Source of the DNA: Anaerolineae bacterium
Lineage (GTDB): Bacteria > Chloroflexota > Anaerolineae > Promineifilales > Promineifilaceae
Direction of reading: 5' to 3'
DNA: 64,000 nt
Assembly (NCBI GenBank): GCA_023954475.1
Contig: JAMLHW010000011.1
Coordinates: forward strand, 118,495-182,494
The translations under genes were made by a program, and so were the position numbers. The notes under the pieces are model-generated. The model saw only the letters and a list, made by a program, of their open reading frames with translations, had not been told where the DNA came from and did not search any database. Below, one piece after another: positions 56,861 to 64,000 of the stretch. The first letter of the stretch is position 1, and every line of letters starts with the position of its first letter.

Positions 56861-58546
56861 TCAAACCGGGTAGTATTGATCTATATTGTCGCGTGTCACA
56901 AAAACATGGTCGACATACAGTGCCGGTGGTACTGATTTGCCTTGCAAGATGGCCGTTGCAATCTCCAATAACTTTGCACCGTAACGTTCAGGCATGTAGG
57001 CGGTTGAGCCAATCAAACGCGAATCAGGACGGCGAATCTCTGAACGTATTAAGCGGTCGCAACCCTGCCCTACGATGACTACGTCAGTTTCACGATCGAG
57101 TGAACGTGCGCCATGCAGTGCCCCGGCGGCTGCTTCATCGTTAAAACTGATGACAGAAACGCGCTGTGCATCTGGAATAGATTGTAGTGCTGAGATCATA
57201 TTGGCCTGACTGATCGCCCTTGTGTTGCCGCTGTCGAGCGTGATAATTTTTTCGGCCGAAACCTTCCCCACAATCGCCTCAAACGCATCCTGTTGACCGT
57301 GAATCCTGGCTTTCGGCGAGTCACCTGCACGTTGTTCCTCCAGAATTATGAGCGCATCGATTTCGCCCTGCCAATGCGTCATAACCCATTGACCCAATGC
57401 TTCACCCGCCATGTAACCCGCGCGATAATTGTCGACGCCGAAAAACGTCGCGCCGACCATCGGAATATCGACGGCGATCACGGGGATATTGGCGCGCTGG
57501 AACTTGTCGATGATCTGGTTGCCGCTGCGGTAATCAATTTGATATTCAATGGCGATGTCAACCTTGCGGTTGATCAAATGGTCAGCGACGCGCAACGCTT
57601 CCTCACCACTCAATTTGTTATCGGCGATAACGAGATCGATGTCGCGGCGTGTCGCGGCGGCTTTTTCCAGTCCGTGGCGCACGTCCTGTGCAAAGGATAA
57701 GGACTCACTCTGATTGGCAAAGCCAATCGTATATTTTTCGCTGCCGTTGGTGACGGTATGGGACCGGATCGTGTTTTCCCCACAGATGGTGACGTTGACC
57801 CGATTGTGGCGCAACTGCATGAGCATTTCGGCCGATAAATCTTCATCCGTTATCAAATGCGAAATCTGTTCCAGTGTCGCCACAGGAGCAAAGCCGCGCT
57901 TGCCAAATTTGCTGGCATCGACGAGCGCGACGACATTTTCGGCCGAATTCAGCACACGTGATTTAAGCTGCGCATCCTCATATTCCATCACCGTCAACCC
58001 GGCCTCAAGCGTAAAACCCACGCCTGAAATAAATGCCGTGCGGATATTGACCATATCCAGCAACTGCTCGTTACCCGTGCCAATCGTATACAAGCCATCG
58101 GTACCGATACGACCACCGACCAGAATAACCGTGTGCGCACCTTGTAAATGTGTGCTCTGTTCTGCCAGTTGCAACGCTACGCGCAACCCGTTGGTGACAA
58201 TTGTCAGACGCTGTCGCTGAGCCAGGAATGGCACGAGCACACGCACTGTCGTTCCCGCATCGAGCCAAATCGCGTCGCCGTCATTGACCATTTCAGCGGC
58301 ACGCCGCGCAATGCGTTGTTTGCCAGTCGCATTTTCGACCGGGGGTGGGGTCGCTTGCTGGGTCTGTTCGATGAGAACGGCACCACCACGCACACGCCGC
58401 ACCTGATTCGAATCTTGCAATGCTGTCAAATCGTTGCGGATTGTACCTTCAGAGACATTCAGTAACTCAGCAAGTTCGGTTACTTTGATGCCCGGTTGTT
58501 CTTTGAGATAGCGCATGAGCGCCTGGCGTCTTTCAAATGTCGTCAT
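56861..58546 (-). CDS. DeoR-type repressor fused to a sugar-binding-protein-like sensor, likely rhamnose regulator
   Basis: 561 residues, over twice the usual DeoR length (about 250). Residues 1-57 form the DeoR helix-turn-helix (VTELAELLNVSEGTIRNDLTALQ), about 75-235 the DeoR sugar-phosphate sensor (GDAIWLDAGTTV, TNGLRVA, VALVDASKFGKRGF). From about 272 a periplasmic-binding-protein/LacI-C-terminal-like domain follows (YTIGFANQSESLSFAQDVRHGLE, PVIAVDIPMVGATFFGVDNYRAGYMAGEAL, VSVISFNDEAAAGAL). There is no signal peptide, so the binding domain is cytosolic. It faces the rhamnose transporter genes divergently; in Rhizobium leguminosarum the rha operon is also under a DeoR-family repressor. Two sensor domains imply dual ligand input. 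Confidence 0.88.
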   Translation of the reverse strand: MTTFERRQALMRYLKEQPGIKVTELAELLNVSEGTIRNDLTALQDSNQVRRVRGGAVLIEQTQQATPPPVENATGKQRIARRAAEMVNDGDAIWLDAGTTVRVLVPFLAQRQRLTIVTNGLRVALQLAEQSTHLQGAHTVILVGGRIGTDGLYTIGTGNEQLLDMVNIRTAFISGVGFTLEAGLTVMEYEDAQLKSRVLNSAENVVALVDASKFGKRGFAPVATLEQISHLITDEDLSAEMLMQLRHNRVNVTICGENTIRSHTVTNGSEKYTIGFANQSESLSFAQDVRHGLEKAAATRRDIDLVIADNKLSGEEALRVADHLINRKVDIAIEYQIDYRSGNQIIDKFQRANIPVIAVDIPMVGATFFGVDNYRAGYMAGEALGQWVMTHWQGEIDALIILEEQRAGDSPKARIHGQQDAFEAIVGKVSAEKIITLDSGNTRAISQANMISALQSIPDAQRVSVISFNDEAAAGALHGARSLDRETDVVIVGQGCDRLIRSEIRRPDSRLIGSTAYMPERYGAKLLEIATAILQGKSVPPALYVDHVFVTRDNIDQYYPV

Positions 58547-58571
58547 ACTGAACCTTGGCGATATTTGGCAA

Positions 58572-58583
58572 TTTTTGCAAAAA
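58572..58583. promoter_or_regulatory. 12-bp palindrome TTTTTGCAAAAA, candidate operator
   Basis: A perfect dyad directly before the transporter -35 and downstream of the regulator promoter start, positioned to affect both divergent transcripts. Protein assignment is inference. Confidence 0.4.
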
Positions 58584-58585
58584 GC

Positions 58586-58614
58586 TTGACATATTCTAAC
58601 GTAAATGATATGCT
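58586..58614 (+). promoter_or_regulatory. Promoter of the rhamnose transport operon
   Basis: TTGACA (58586-58591), 17-bp spacer, TATGCT (58609-58614). Confidence 0.75.
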
Positions 58615-58622
58615 TTCGTCAA
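58593..58622 (-). promoter_or_regulatory. Divergent promoter of the DeoR-fusion gene
   Basis: On the minus strand TTGACG (58617-58622) and TAGAAT (58593-58598) are 18 bp apart. The two promoters overlap face to face, so RNA polymerase cannot occupy both. Confidence 0.6.
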
Positions 58623-58698
58623 ATAACGGTAAAATTCGACAAAAAACAACAATATTCTGCAAAGTGAGTTGGTAACAGATTATTTTCCCGGAAATACG

Positions 58699-60234
58699 AT
58701 GAACACAGCGACCCCAATTGCCACAACCCCCGTTGTCCAACTCAAAGATATTACCAAGTCATTTGGCGGTGTTCACGCGCTAAAGGGGGTTCACCTCAAT
58801 CTATATGCCGGTGAAGTCCACGCCATTTTGGGTGAAAATGGCGCAGGCAAGTCGACGCTGATCAAAGTGATCACCGGTGTTCACCAGCCCAGTTCGGGTG
58901 AAATTTACCTCAACAATGAGCTGGTTGAGTTTGCCAATCCGCGCGATGCGCAGCAGCTCGGTATCGCTGCCATTTATCAAGAGCCGAGCTTGTTCCCGGA
59001 TTTGAGCATTGCCGAGAACATCTTGGTCGGACGCCAACCGACGACACGTGGTCGCATCAGTTGGCAGGCGATGAACAAATCGGCAAAGGATCTGCTCAAA
59101 CGACTGGGTGTTGACCTCGATCCGCGCACAAAAGCCCGCAACCTGACCGTCGCACAGCAGCAAATGGTCGAGATTGCACGTGCGCTCTCAGTTAACGCCA
59201 AAGTGTTGATCATGGACGAACCGACTTCATCACTGACGAGTGGCGAAGTAGAGGAATTGTTCCGCATCACGCGCAATCTGCGCGAAGAGGGAACGGCGAT
59301 TGCGTTTATCTCACATCGCTTGGAAGAATTATTTGCCATTGCCGACCGCGTCACCACGCTGCGAGACGGCACGTACATCGGTACGCGTGAAATGGCCTCG
59401 GTCACAACGGCCGAATTGATCAACATGATGGTCGGTCGTGACCTCGATGATTTGTTCCCCAAACTCGATATTACGCCGGGCGAAGTTGTCCTTGAAGTAG
59501 AAAACCTGACTGTGCCAAACAAATTTGCAGACATTTCGTTTGAGCTGCGTGCGGGAGAAATTTTGGGCATGTCCGGTCTCGTTGGGGCAGGGCGTACGGA
59601 AGTGGCGCAAACGATTTTTGGCGTCGACACACCGCAAAGCGGCACGATTAAAATCGATGGCGCGGCTGTGTCGATTCCCAATCCACGTACCGCCATGCAG
59701 CTCGGTATTGGCTACGTGCCTGAAGATCGCAAACAGCACGGACTCGTGCTGGAAATGCCGATTACTGACAATATCACATTGCCCAGTCTGGATGAATATA
59801 CGACGTTTGGCTGGTTGAATGAGAAGGAAGCACGAGAATCGGCCGAAAAATCAGCCGTTCAATTCGAGATCAAAGCCAGCAGCGTCAACCAATTGACCGG
59901 TCAACTATCAGGTGGCAATCAACAGAAAGTCGTCCTGGCCAAATGGCTGGCACGCCAACCACACATCCTCATCCTGGATGAGCCGACTCGTGGGATCGAT
60001 GTCGGGACTAAGGCCACCGTTCACCACCTGATGGGCAGCCTCGCCGCGCAGGGGATGGCCATTTTGATGATTTCATCAGAGTTGCCGGAAATTCTGGGCA
60101 TGAGTGACCGCATTCTCGTCATGCGTGAAGGGCAGCTGATCCGTGAGTTTAGTCGTGCCGAAGCGACGCAAGAAAAATTGATGATGGCAGCGACGGGAAC
60201 GGCCGAATCTTCGGCCGAAGATTCGGCCGAATAA
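58699..60234 (+). CDS. rhaT: Rhamnose/simple-sugar ABC transporter ATPase (double ABC domain)
   Basis: 511 residues with two ABC cassettes, as in RbsA/RhaT-type importers. First: Walker A GENGAGKST (about 47-55), signature LTVAQQQ, Walker B VLIMDEPTS. Second: degenerate P-loop SGLVGAGRTE, signature LSGGNQQKV, Walker B ILILDEPTRGID. It powers the two permeases that follow. ATG 58699 is chosen; an in-frame TTG 58669 is possible. The C-terminus TAESSAEDSAE is encoded by three 12-bp-spaced palindrome copies at 60199-60230. Symbol follows Rhizobium usage (not E. coli rhaT). Confidence 0.85.
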   Translation: MNTATPIATTPVVQLKDITKSFGGVHALKGVHLNLYAGEVHAILGENGAGKSTLIKVITGVHQPSSGEIYLNNELVEFANPRDAQQLGIAAIYQEPSLFPDLSIAENILVGRQPTTRGRISWQAMNKSAKDLLKRLGVDLDPRTKARNLTVAQQQMVEIARALSVNAKVLIMDEPTSSLTSGEVEELFRITRNLREEGTAIAFISHRLEELFAIADRVTTLRDGTYIGTREMASVTTAELINMMVGRDLDDLFPKLDITPGEVVLEVENLTVPNKFADISFELRAGEILGMSGLVGAGRTEVAQTIFGVDTPQSGTIKIDGAAVSIPNPRTAMQLGIGYVPEDRKQHGLVLEMPITDNITLPSLDEYTTFGWLNEKEARESAEKSAVQFEIKASSVNQLTGQLSGGNQQKVVLAKWLARQPHILILDEPTRGIDVGTKATVHHLMGSLAAQGMAILMISSELPEILGMSDRILVMREGQLIREFSRAEATQEKLMMAATGTAESSAEDSAE

Positions 60235-60274
60235 TCCTGATCCACTGCAAGCTGCAGCACAAGGAGTCTGATCT

Positions 60275-61288
60275 GTGACTACCAGTATCACGGCCAAAAA
60301 TGAAAAATCGGCTAACACTCTTTTTATGACGTTTGTCCGGTTTCGCGAATTGAGCATCATCATCATTATTGTCCTGCTGATGATCCTCGTTTCCATTCGC
60401 ACACCTGCCTTCCTGACCATCGATAACTTCCGCGACATCTTGCTCAACATCTCCATTCTGGTGATCGTGGCCCTGGCACAGACAATGGTCATTGTCACGC
60501 GCGGCATCGACTTATCTGTAGGTTCCACGATTGGCCTTGTCGCGATGATGGTAGCGTTTGTCGTCGTCTCATTTCCCGGCATGTCGCCACTGGTGGCTGT
60601 AGCGCTGGGTATGGCGCTGGGTGCCTTGCTCGGCAGTTTCAATGGCTTTCTCATCACCACCGGTGGCGTGCCGCCCATCATCGCCACATTGGGGACATTG
60701 AGCATCTATCGCGGTCTGATTTTTGTCTACAGTCAGGGGCAATGGGTCAATTCCTATGAAATGCCCGAGAGTTTTCGCGCGCTGGCAAAAGGCACACCGC
60801 TCGGCATACCCAACATCATCCTGATCGCCGCTTTAGTCGCCGTGATCATCTACATTTTTCTCAACTACACACGACCCGGACGCGACATTTATACCATCGG
60901 CAGCAATCCCGATGCAGCCCGTGTCGCAGGCATCAATGTGACCCGGACGACGTTTATGGTCTACGTCGTTTCTGGTTTGCTCTGCGGTCTGGCGGCCGTG
61001 CTGTGGGCATCGCGCTTTGAATCAGCCCAAACCAACACAGCTTTGGGATTTGAACTGCAGTCAGTTGCGGCATCGGTCGTTGGCGGTGTCAGCATTATGG
61101 GCGGCAGCGGCACAGTGCTCGGCGTGATTCTTGGTGCCTTCCTGCTCGGAACCATTGAAAATTCGCTGACGTTGGTTCGCATTTCACCTTTCTGGCAGCT
61201 CGCGGCACAGGGTCTGCTAATTTTGGTCGCCGTTATCATCGATTCCGCCATCATGCGCCGCTTGCAGCGCGTCGGGAGTAAATCATGA
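60275..61288 (+). CDS. rhaP: Rhamnose ABC transporter permease
   Basis: 337 residues, eight to ten membrane helices, BPD_transp_2/RbsC family: GIDLSVGSTIGLVAM, GTLSIYRGLIFV, SNPDAARVAGINV and GGVSIMGGSGTVLGVILGAFLLG are the conserved blocks. GTG 60275 is preceded by AAGGAG. Four-base overlap with the next permease indicates coupled translation and a heteromeric channel. The rhamnose assignment rests on the adjacent binding protein and mutarotase. Confidence 0.82.
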   Translation: MTTSITAKNEKSANTLFMTFVRFRELSIIIIIVLLMILVSIRTPAFLTIDNFRDILLNISILVIVALAQTMVIVTRGIDLSVGSTIGLVAMMVAFVVVSFPGMSPLVAVALGMALGALLGSFNGFLITTGGVPPIIATLGTLSIYRGLIFVYSQGQWVNSYEMPESFRALAKGTPLGIPNIILIAALVAVIIYIFLNYTRPGRDIYTIGSNPDAARVAGINVTRTTFMVYVVSGLLCGLAAVLWASRFESAQTNTALGFELQSVAASVVGGVSIMGGSGTVLGVILGAFLLGTIENSLTLVRISPFWQLAAQGLLILVAVIIDSAIMRRLQRVGSKS

Positions 61289-62394
61289 CCCCATCAACCA
61301 ATTCATCTTCAAACGGTGTGATGACTACCAGAGAATCGGTTACCGATTTCTTCAAACGCTGGGAGTGGTTGCTGGTGGCGCTGATCGTCATCGTTGCCCT
61401 GGTCAATGTGCGTCTGACGCCTTATTTTCTCGACACGCGCAATTTGATGCGTGCCACGTCAGATTTCATGGAACTGGGGCTGATGATGTTGCCCATGGTG
61501 TTCATCATCGTCACGGGTAACATTGATTTGTCTGTCGCTTCGACGATGGCGATGTGTGCTTCATTGCTCGGTTTGCTGCACATGAACGGCACCAACATCT
61601 GGGTCGCAGTCGTTGCTGCGCTTGTGTTGGGACTCCTCGCTGGTTTACTCAATGGGTATCTGGTGGCCAAAGTCAAATTGCCCTCACTGGTTGTGACGTT
61701 GGGTACCTTTGCTTTTTATCGCGGTATGGCGTTTGCCTTTCTCGGCGATCAGGCGGCACGTGGCTATCCTGAGGCGTTTACCTATTTGGGGCAGGGCACG
61801 CTGGGCAGTATCCGCTTTCCGTTTTCGGCCGTTTTATTTATCTTCTTCGCCATCATATTCACGCTGATTCTACACAAGATGAAATTCGGCCGAACCCTGT
61901 ACGTCATTGGCAACAACGAAGACGCCGGTTACTTTGCCGGCGTCAACGTCGACCGCACAAAAATCGTCATCTTCATGATGTCCGGTTTCATGTCGGCACT
62001 GGCCGGTATCGTGCTGGCCGCCCGCTTCGGCAGCACACGGCCTGATATCGGCACAGGACTGGAACTGGCCGTCATTACCGCCGTCGTTCTCGGTGGCGTC
62101 AGCATCATGGGTGGCAGCGGCACGATGATCGGTGCCATTCTGGCACTTGTCTTAATCGGCGAAATGCGCTTTGGCATGGGTCTGATCAACATACCGGGTC
62201 AGGGACAAAACATCGTGATCGGCTTCATGCTCATTTTGTCCATCATGCTGCCTTACATTGCACGACAGCTTACAGGCGGTGCATTCAAAAGCGATCGCAA
62301 TACATGGGGCAAAGTTGCGCTCGGACTCATCGCCTCTGCCTTATTCGCATTATTCTTTTTCTGGTCCCGTAATCTGTTATTGGGCGCAGCCTGA
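61285..62394 (+). CDS. rhaQ: Rhamnose ABC transporter second permease
   Basis: 369 residues of the same RbsC-like family: GNIDLSVASTMAMCASLLG, LGTFAFYRGMAFAFLGDQAARGYPE, NNEDAGYFAGVNV and GGVSIMGGSGTMIGAI. An extra N-terminal segment and a C-terminal helix (ALGLIASALFALFFFW) make it longer than its partner. Starts within the upstream stop (ATGA). The pair of non-identical permeases is as in rhizobial RhaP/RhaQ. Confidence 0.82.
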   Translation: MTPSTNSSSNGVMTTRESVTDFFKRWEWLLVALIVIVALVNVRLTPYFLDTRNLMRATSDFMELGLMMLPMVFIIVTGNIDLSVASTMAMCASLLGLLHMNGTNIWVAVVAALVLGLLAGLLNGYLVAKVKLPSLVVTLGTFAFYRGMAFAFLGDQAARGYPEAFTYLGQGTLGSIRFPFSAVLFIFFAIIFTLILHKMKFGRTLYVIGNNEDAGYFAGVNVDRTKIVIFMMSGFMSALAGIVLAARFGSTRPDIGTGLELAVITAVVLGGVSIMGGSGTMIGAILALVLIGEMRFGMGLINIPGQGQNIVIGFMLILSIMLPYIARQLTGGAFKSDRNTWGKVALGLIASALFALFFFWSRNLLLGAA

Positions 62395-62508
62395 TGCATT
62401 TGTAAACTGAGGAGGTTACCCCATTCCCCATTTGAGACATAGCACTGACAAACTGACGCTTCACAACCTTTTTTCAAGACCAAACCATAAAAAACGAGGA
62501 GATTTAAC

Positions 62509-63564
62509 ATGTTGAAGAAATTGTTGACCGTATCCCTGCTGATCTTAATGCTTGCACTGTTGGCTGCCTGTGGTGGCGATACAGAAGAAGCTGCCCCGGC
62601 AGCAGAAGAAACGACTGCTGAAGAAGCTGCGCCGGCAGAGACTGACGGGACAATGACGTATGTATTTGTTCCCAAAGGATTGGGCATTCCCTATTTCGAT
62701 ACAGCCAATAACGGTGCTCAAGAAGCAGCAGCCGAACTCGGCGTTGAAGTGACCTACACCGGTCCGGCAACGGCCGATGCTACCGAGCAGATTCAAGTAC
62801 TCAACTCCCTGATCGCACAAGGTGTTGATGGGCTGGCTATTTCAGCCAATGACGCCGATGCGCTGGTTCCGACGGGCAGAGACGCGTTGGAATCTGGCAT
62901 TCCGGTTGTCAGTTGGGACTCTGCCATTGCAGAAGGTGGCCGCAATGCGCACATGAATCAGGCTGACTCAGAAGGTATCGGCCGAGTTCAGATCGAAATG
63001 ATCTCCGATCTCATTGGTGGTTCTGGTGAAATCGCTATCTTGAGTGCAACATCGACCGCTCCCAATCAGAATGAATGGATCGAGTTCATGAAAGCGGAAC
63101 TGGAAAAACCGGAATTCGCCGACCTCGACCTGGTTACCATTGTCTATGGCGATGACGAAGACGAAAAGAGCTACAACGAAGCGGTCGGTTTGATGCGCAC
63201 CTATCCTGATCTGAAAGGCATCATCTCTCCGACCACGGTTGGTATCGCCGCCGCCGCACGCGCCGTGCAGGATCAGGATCGCATTGGTGAAGTATTTGTC
63301 ACCGGATTGGGCACGCCGAACCAGATGCGCGAATACGTCGAAAGCGGCGCAGCCCCGGCATTTGCTCTGTGGAATCCGGCAGACCTCGGCTACCTTGCCA
63401 TCTACGCTCTCAACGCCATTGCAACCGGCGAAATCCAGGGCAATCCCGGCGACACATTTGACGCAGGCAAGTTGGGCACCTATACCATCGCCGAAGACGG
63501 CTCCGTTCTGCTCGGTGCACCGACCGTCTTCAACATCGACAATATCAACGATTTTGACTTCTAA
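62509..63564 (+). CDS. rhaS: Rhamnose-binding lipoprotein of the ABC importer
   Basis: 351 residues. Lipobox LLAAC (about residues 16-20), then a short Glu/Ala-rich linker and a two-lobe Peripla_BP_4 fold. ISANDADALVPTGRDAL, PVVSWDSAIAEGGRNAHMNQ, GEIAILSATSTAPNQNEWI, IISPTTVGIAAAARAV and APAFALWNPADLGY closely follow the rhamnose-binding protein family (TIGR02637-type), more specifically than generic ribose/autoinducer-2 binders. It delivers the sugar to the permeases from the outer membrane face. GAGGAG lies eight bases before ATG 62509. Confidence 0.9.
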   Translation: MLKKLLTVSLLILMLALLAACGGDTEEAAPAAEETTAEEAAPAETDGTMTYVFVPKGLGIPYFDTANNGAQEAAAELGVEVTYTGPATADATEQIQVLNSLIAQGVDGLAISANDADALVPTGRDALESGIPVVSWDSAIAEGGRNAHMNQADSEGIGRVQIEMISDLIGGSGEIAILSATSTAPNQNEWIEFMKAELEKPEFADLDLVTIVYGDDEDEKSYNEAVGLMRTYPDLKGIISPTTVGIAAAARAVQDQDRIGEVFVTGLGTPNQMREYVESGAAPAFALWNPADLGYLAIYALNAIATGEIQGNPGDTFDAGKLGTYTIAEDGSVLLGAPTVFNIDNINDFDF

Positions 63565-63582
63565 TCATTGATCAGATGACGC

Positions 63583-63621
63583 AATAAGGTGTAGATTGAT
63601 TGCAAAAATCTGCACCTTATT
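63583..63621 (+). terminator. 15-bp stem-loop between rhaS and rhaM
   Basis: AATAAGGTGTAGATT (63583-63597) pairs along its full length with AATCTGCACCTTATT (63607-63621), one G-U pair, nine-base loop, followed by TC. It may terminate part of the transcripts or protect rhaS mRNA, a common arrangement after binding-protein genes. Confidence 0.65.
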
Positions 63622-63660
63622 TCAAACAGTGTTTTATCGAACGCCTTACAAAAGATAATT

Positions 63661-63984
63661 ATGAATCGCGTCGGATTTATTTTACAAGTCAAAGCAGACA
63701 GATTGGAAGAATACAAAGCCCATCACAAGCAGGTGTGGCCGGAGATGTTGGCGGCGCTGAGCGCAACAGGCTGGCACAATTATTCGCTGTTTGTGCGGGA
63801 TGACGGCCTTCTTTTCGGCTATTTTGAAACACCTGACGATCTGCAAACTGCTGTGGCTCGTATGGGTGAGACAGAGGTCAACGCCAAGTGGCAGGCAATG
63901 ATGGCGCCGTTTTTTGAACATTCGGCCGATACACAAGCCGATCAAATGATGCTGGAACTCACCGAGGTGTTTCACCTCGATTAA
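63661..63984 (+). CDS. rhaM: L-rhamnose mutarotase
   Basis: 107 residues, the usual length. GFILQVKADRLEEYKAHHKQ then VWPEM, HNYSLFVRDDGLLFGYFE and LTEVFHLD are the family landmarks; Tyr18 and His22 correspond to catalytic residues of E. coli RhaM, and the HNY motif is retained. It interconverts alpha and beta anomers of L-rhamnose in the cytosol, supplying the right anomer for the isomerase. No strong ribosome site before ATG 63661. It fixes the substrate of the upstream transporter; the window ends 16 bp later, so kinase or aldolase genes may follow. Confidence 0.92.
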   Translation: MNRVGFILQVKADRLEEYKAHHKQVWPEMLAALSATGWHNYSLFVRDDGLLFGYFETPDDLQTAVARMGETEVNAKWQAMMAPFFEHSADTQADQMMLELTEVFHLD

Positions 63985-64000
63985 CGATTGGAGCTTATCC

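Larger units (their letters stand above)
1..64000. repeat. Highly iterated palindrome TCGGCCGA, dispersed across the whole window
   Basis: The 8-bp palindrome TCGGCCGA recurs roughly every 700 bp. My by-eye count is about 91 exact copies, for example 69-76, 240-247, 433-440, 54668-54675, 54705-54712, 54850-54857, 60211-60218 and 60223-60230. The flanking base is nearly always A or T (left base G in only four copies, never C), giving WTCGGCCGAW. Copies lie in coding and non-coding DNA and on both sides of strand switches. Single-mismatch variants such as ACGGCCGA or CCGGCCGA are far rarer. In genes it is read as S-A-E/D, R-P or I-G-R/F-G-R depending on frame. The nearest known analogue is HIP1 (GCGATCGC) of cyanobacteria. 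Function unknown. Confidence 0.95.

Noticed and set aside
1..64000. CRISPR arrays, rRNA or prophage modules
   Set aside because: Looked for regular spacer-repeat arrays, rRNA-like stretches and phage structural genes; none seen. The regular repeats in 48-54 kb are protein-coding modules of one gene.

Overview
The window is a moderately GC-rich bacterial chromosome segment with no rRNA, complete tRNA, CRISPR array or phage genes. The mix of very large secreted modular proteins, YCF48/LVIVD repeat proteins, STAND-type NTPases with TPR tails, a decaprenyl-phosphate phosphoribosyltransferase-type enzyme and a rhizobial-style rhamnose ABC system suggests a filamentous or heterotrophic Chloroflexota (Anaerolineae/Caldilineae-like). 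That assignment is inference from gene content only. The most striking property of the DNA itself is a palindromic octamer, TCGGCCGA. It occurs about 90 times in 64 kb (by-eye count; about one expected), almost always flanked by A or T, inside and outside genes, but is absent from the one insertion sequence present.

Layout. 108-5659: a plus-strand cluster of membrane enzymes for lipid-linked sugar chemistry (DUF2723 and PIG-V-like glycosyltransferases, a flippase-like protein, a UbiA-family phosphoribosyltransferase) with one small exported protein. 5734-7206: a minus-strand patatin-like lipase. 7602-23514: mostly exported proteins of unknown role (YCF48-like propeller, LVIVD-repeat protein, others), a membrane-anchored molybdopterin oxidoreductase, an amidohydrolase with a membrane insertion and a STAND/TPR ATPase; an intact IS66-family element with an 8-bp target duplication sits at 9215-10693. 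23811-27669: an acyltransferase-3 membrane protein, a small soluble protein, an MDR-type oxidoreductase and two small membrane proteins.

28061-31337 is a VTC-domain / DUF4956 / Cthe_2159-type lipoprotein operon preceded by a Pho-box-like array of 11-bp-spaced direct repeats. It is followed by a DUF4405 remnant, an exported intradiol dioxygenase, a helix-hairpin-helix lipoprotein, a small membrane protein and an OmpR/EnvZ-type two-component pair (34079-36108). 36669-54650 is a single 5993-residue exported ORF built from calcium-binding repeats, LamG-like domains and four beta-helix modules. 54991-56715 encodes a PadR repressor with a near-consensus promoter and palindromic operators, plus a membrane partner.

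56861-63984 is an L-rhamnose uptake locus: a divergent DeoR-type regulator fused to a periplasmic-binding-protein-like sensor, an ABC ATPase, two permeases, a rhamnose-binding lipoprotein and L-rhamnose mutarotase (window ends here; catabolic genes may follow). Overlapping divergent promoters sit between the regulator and the transporter.
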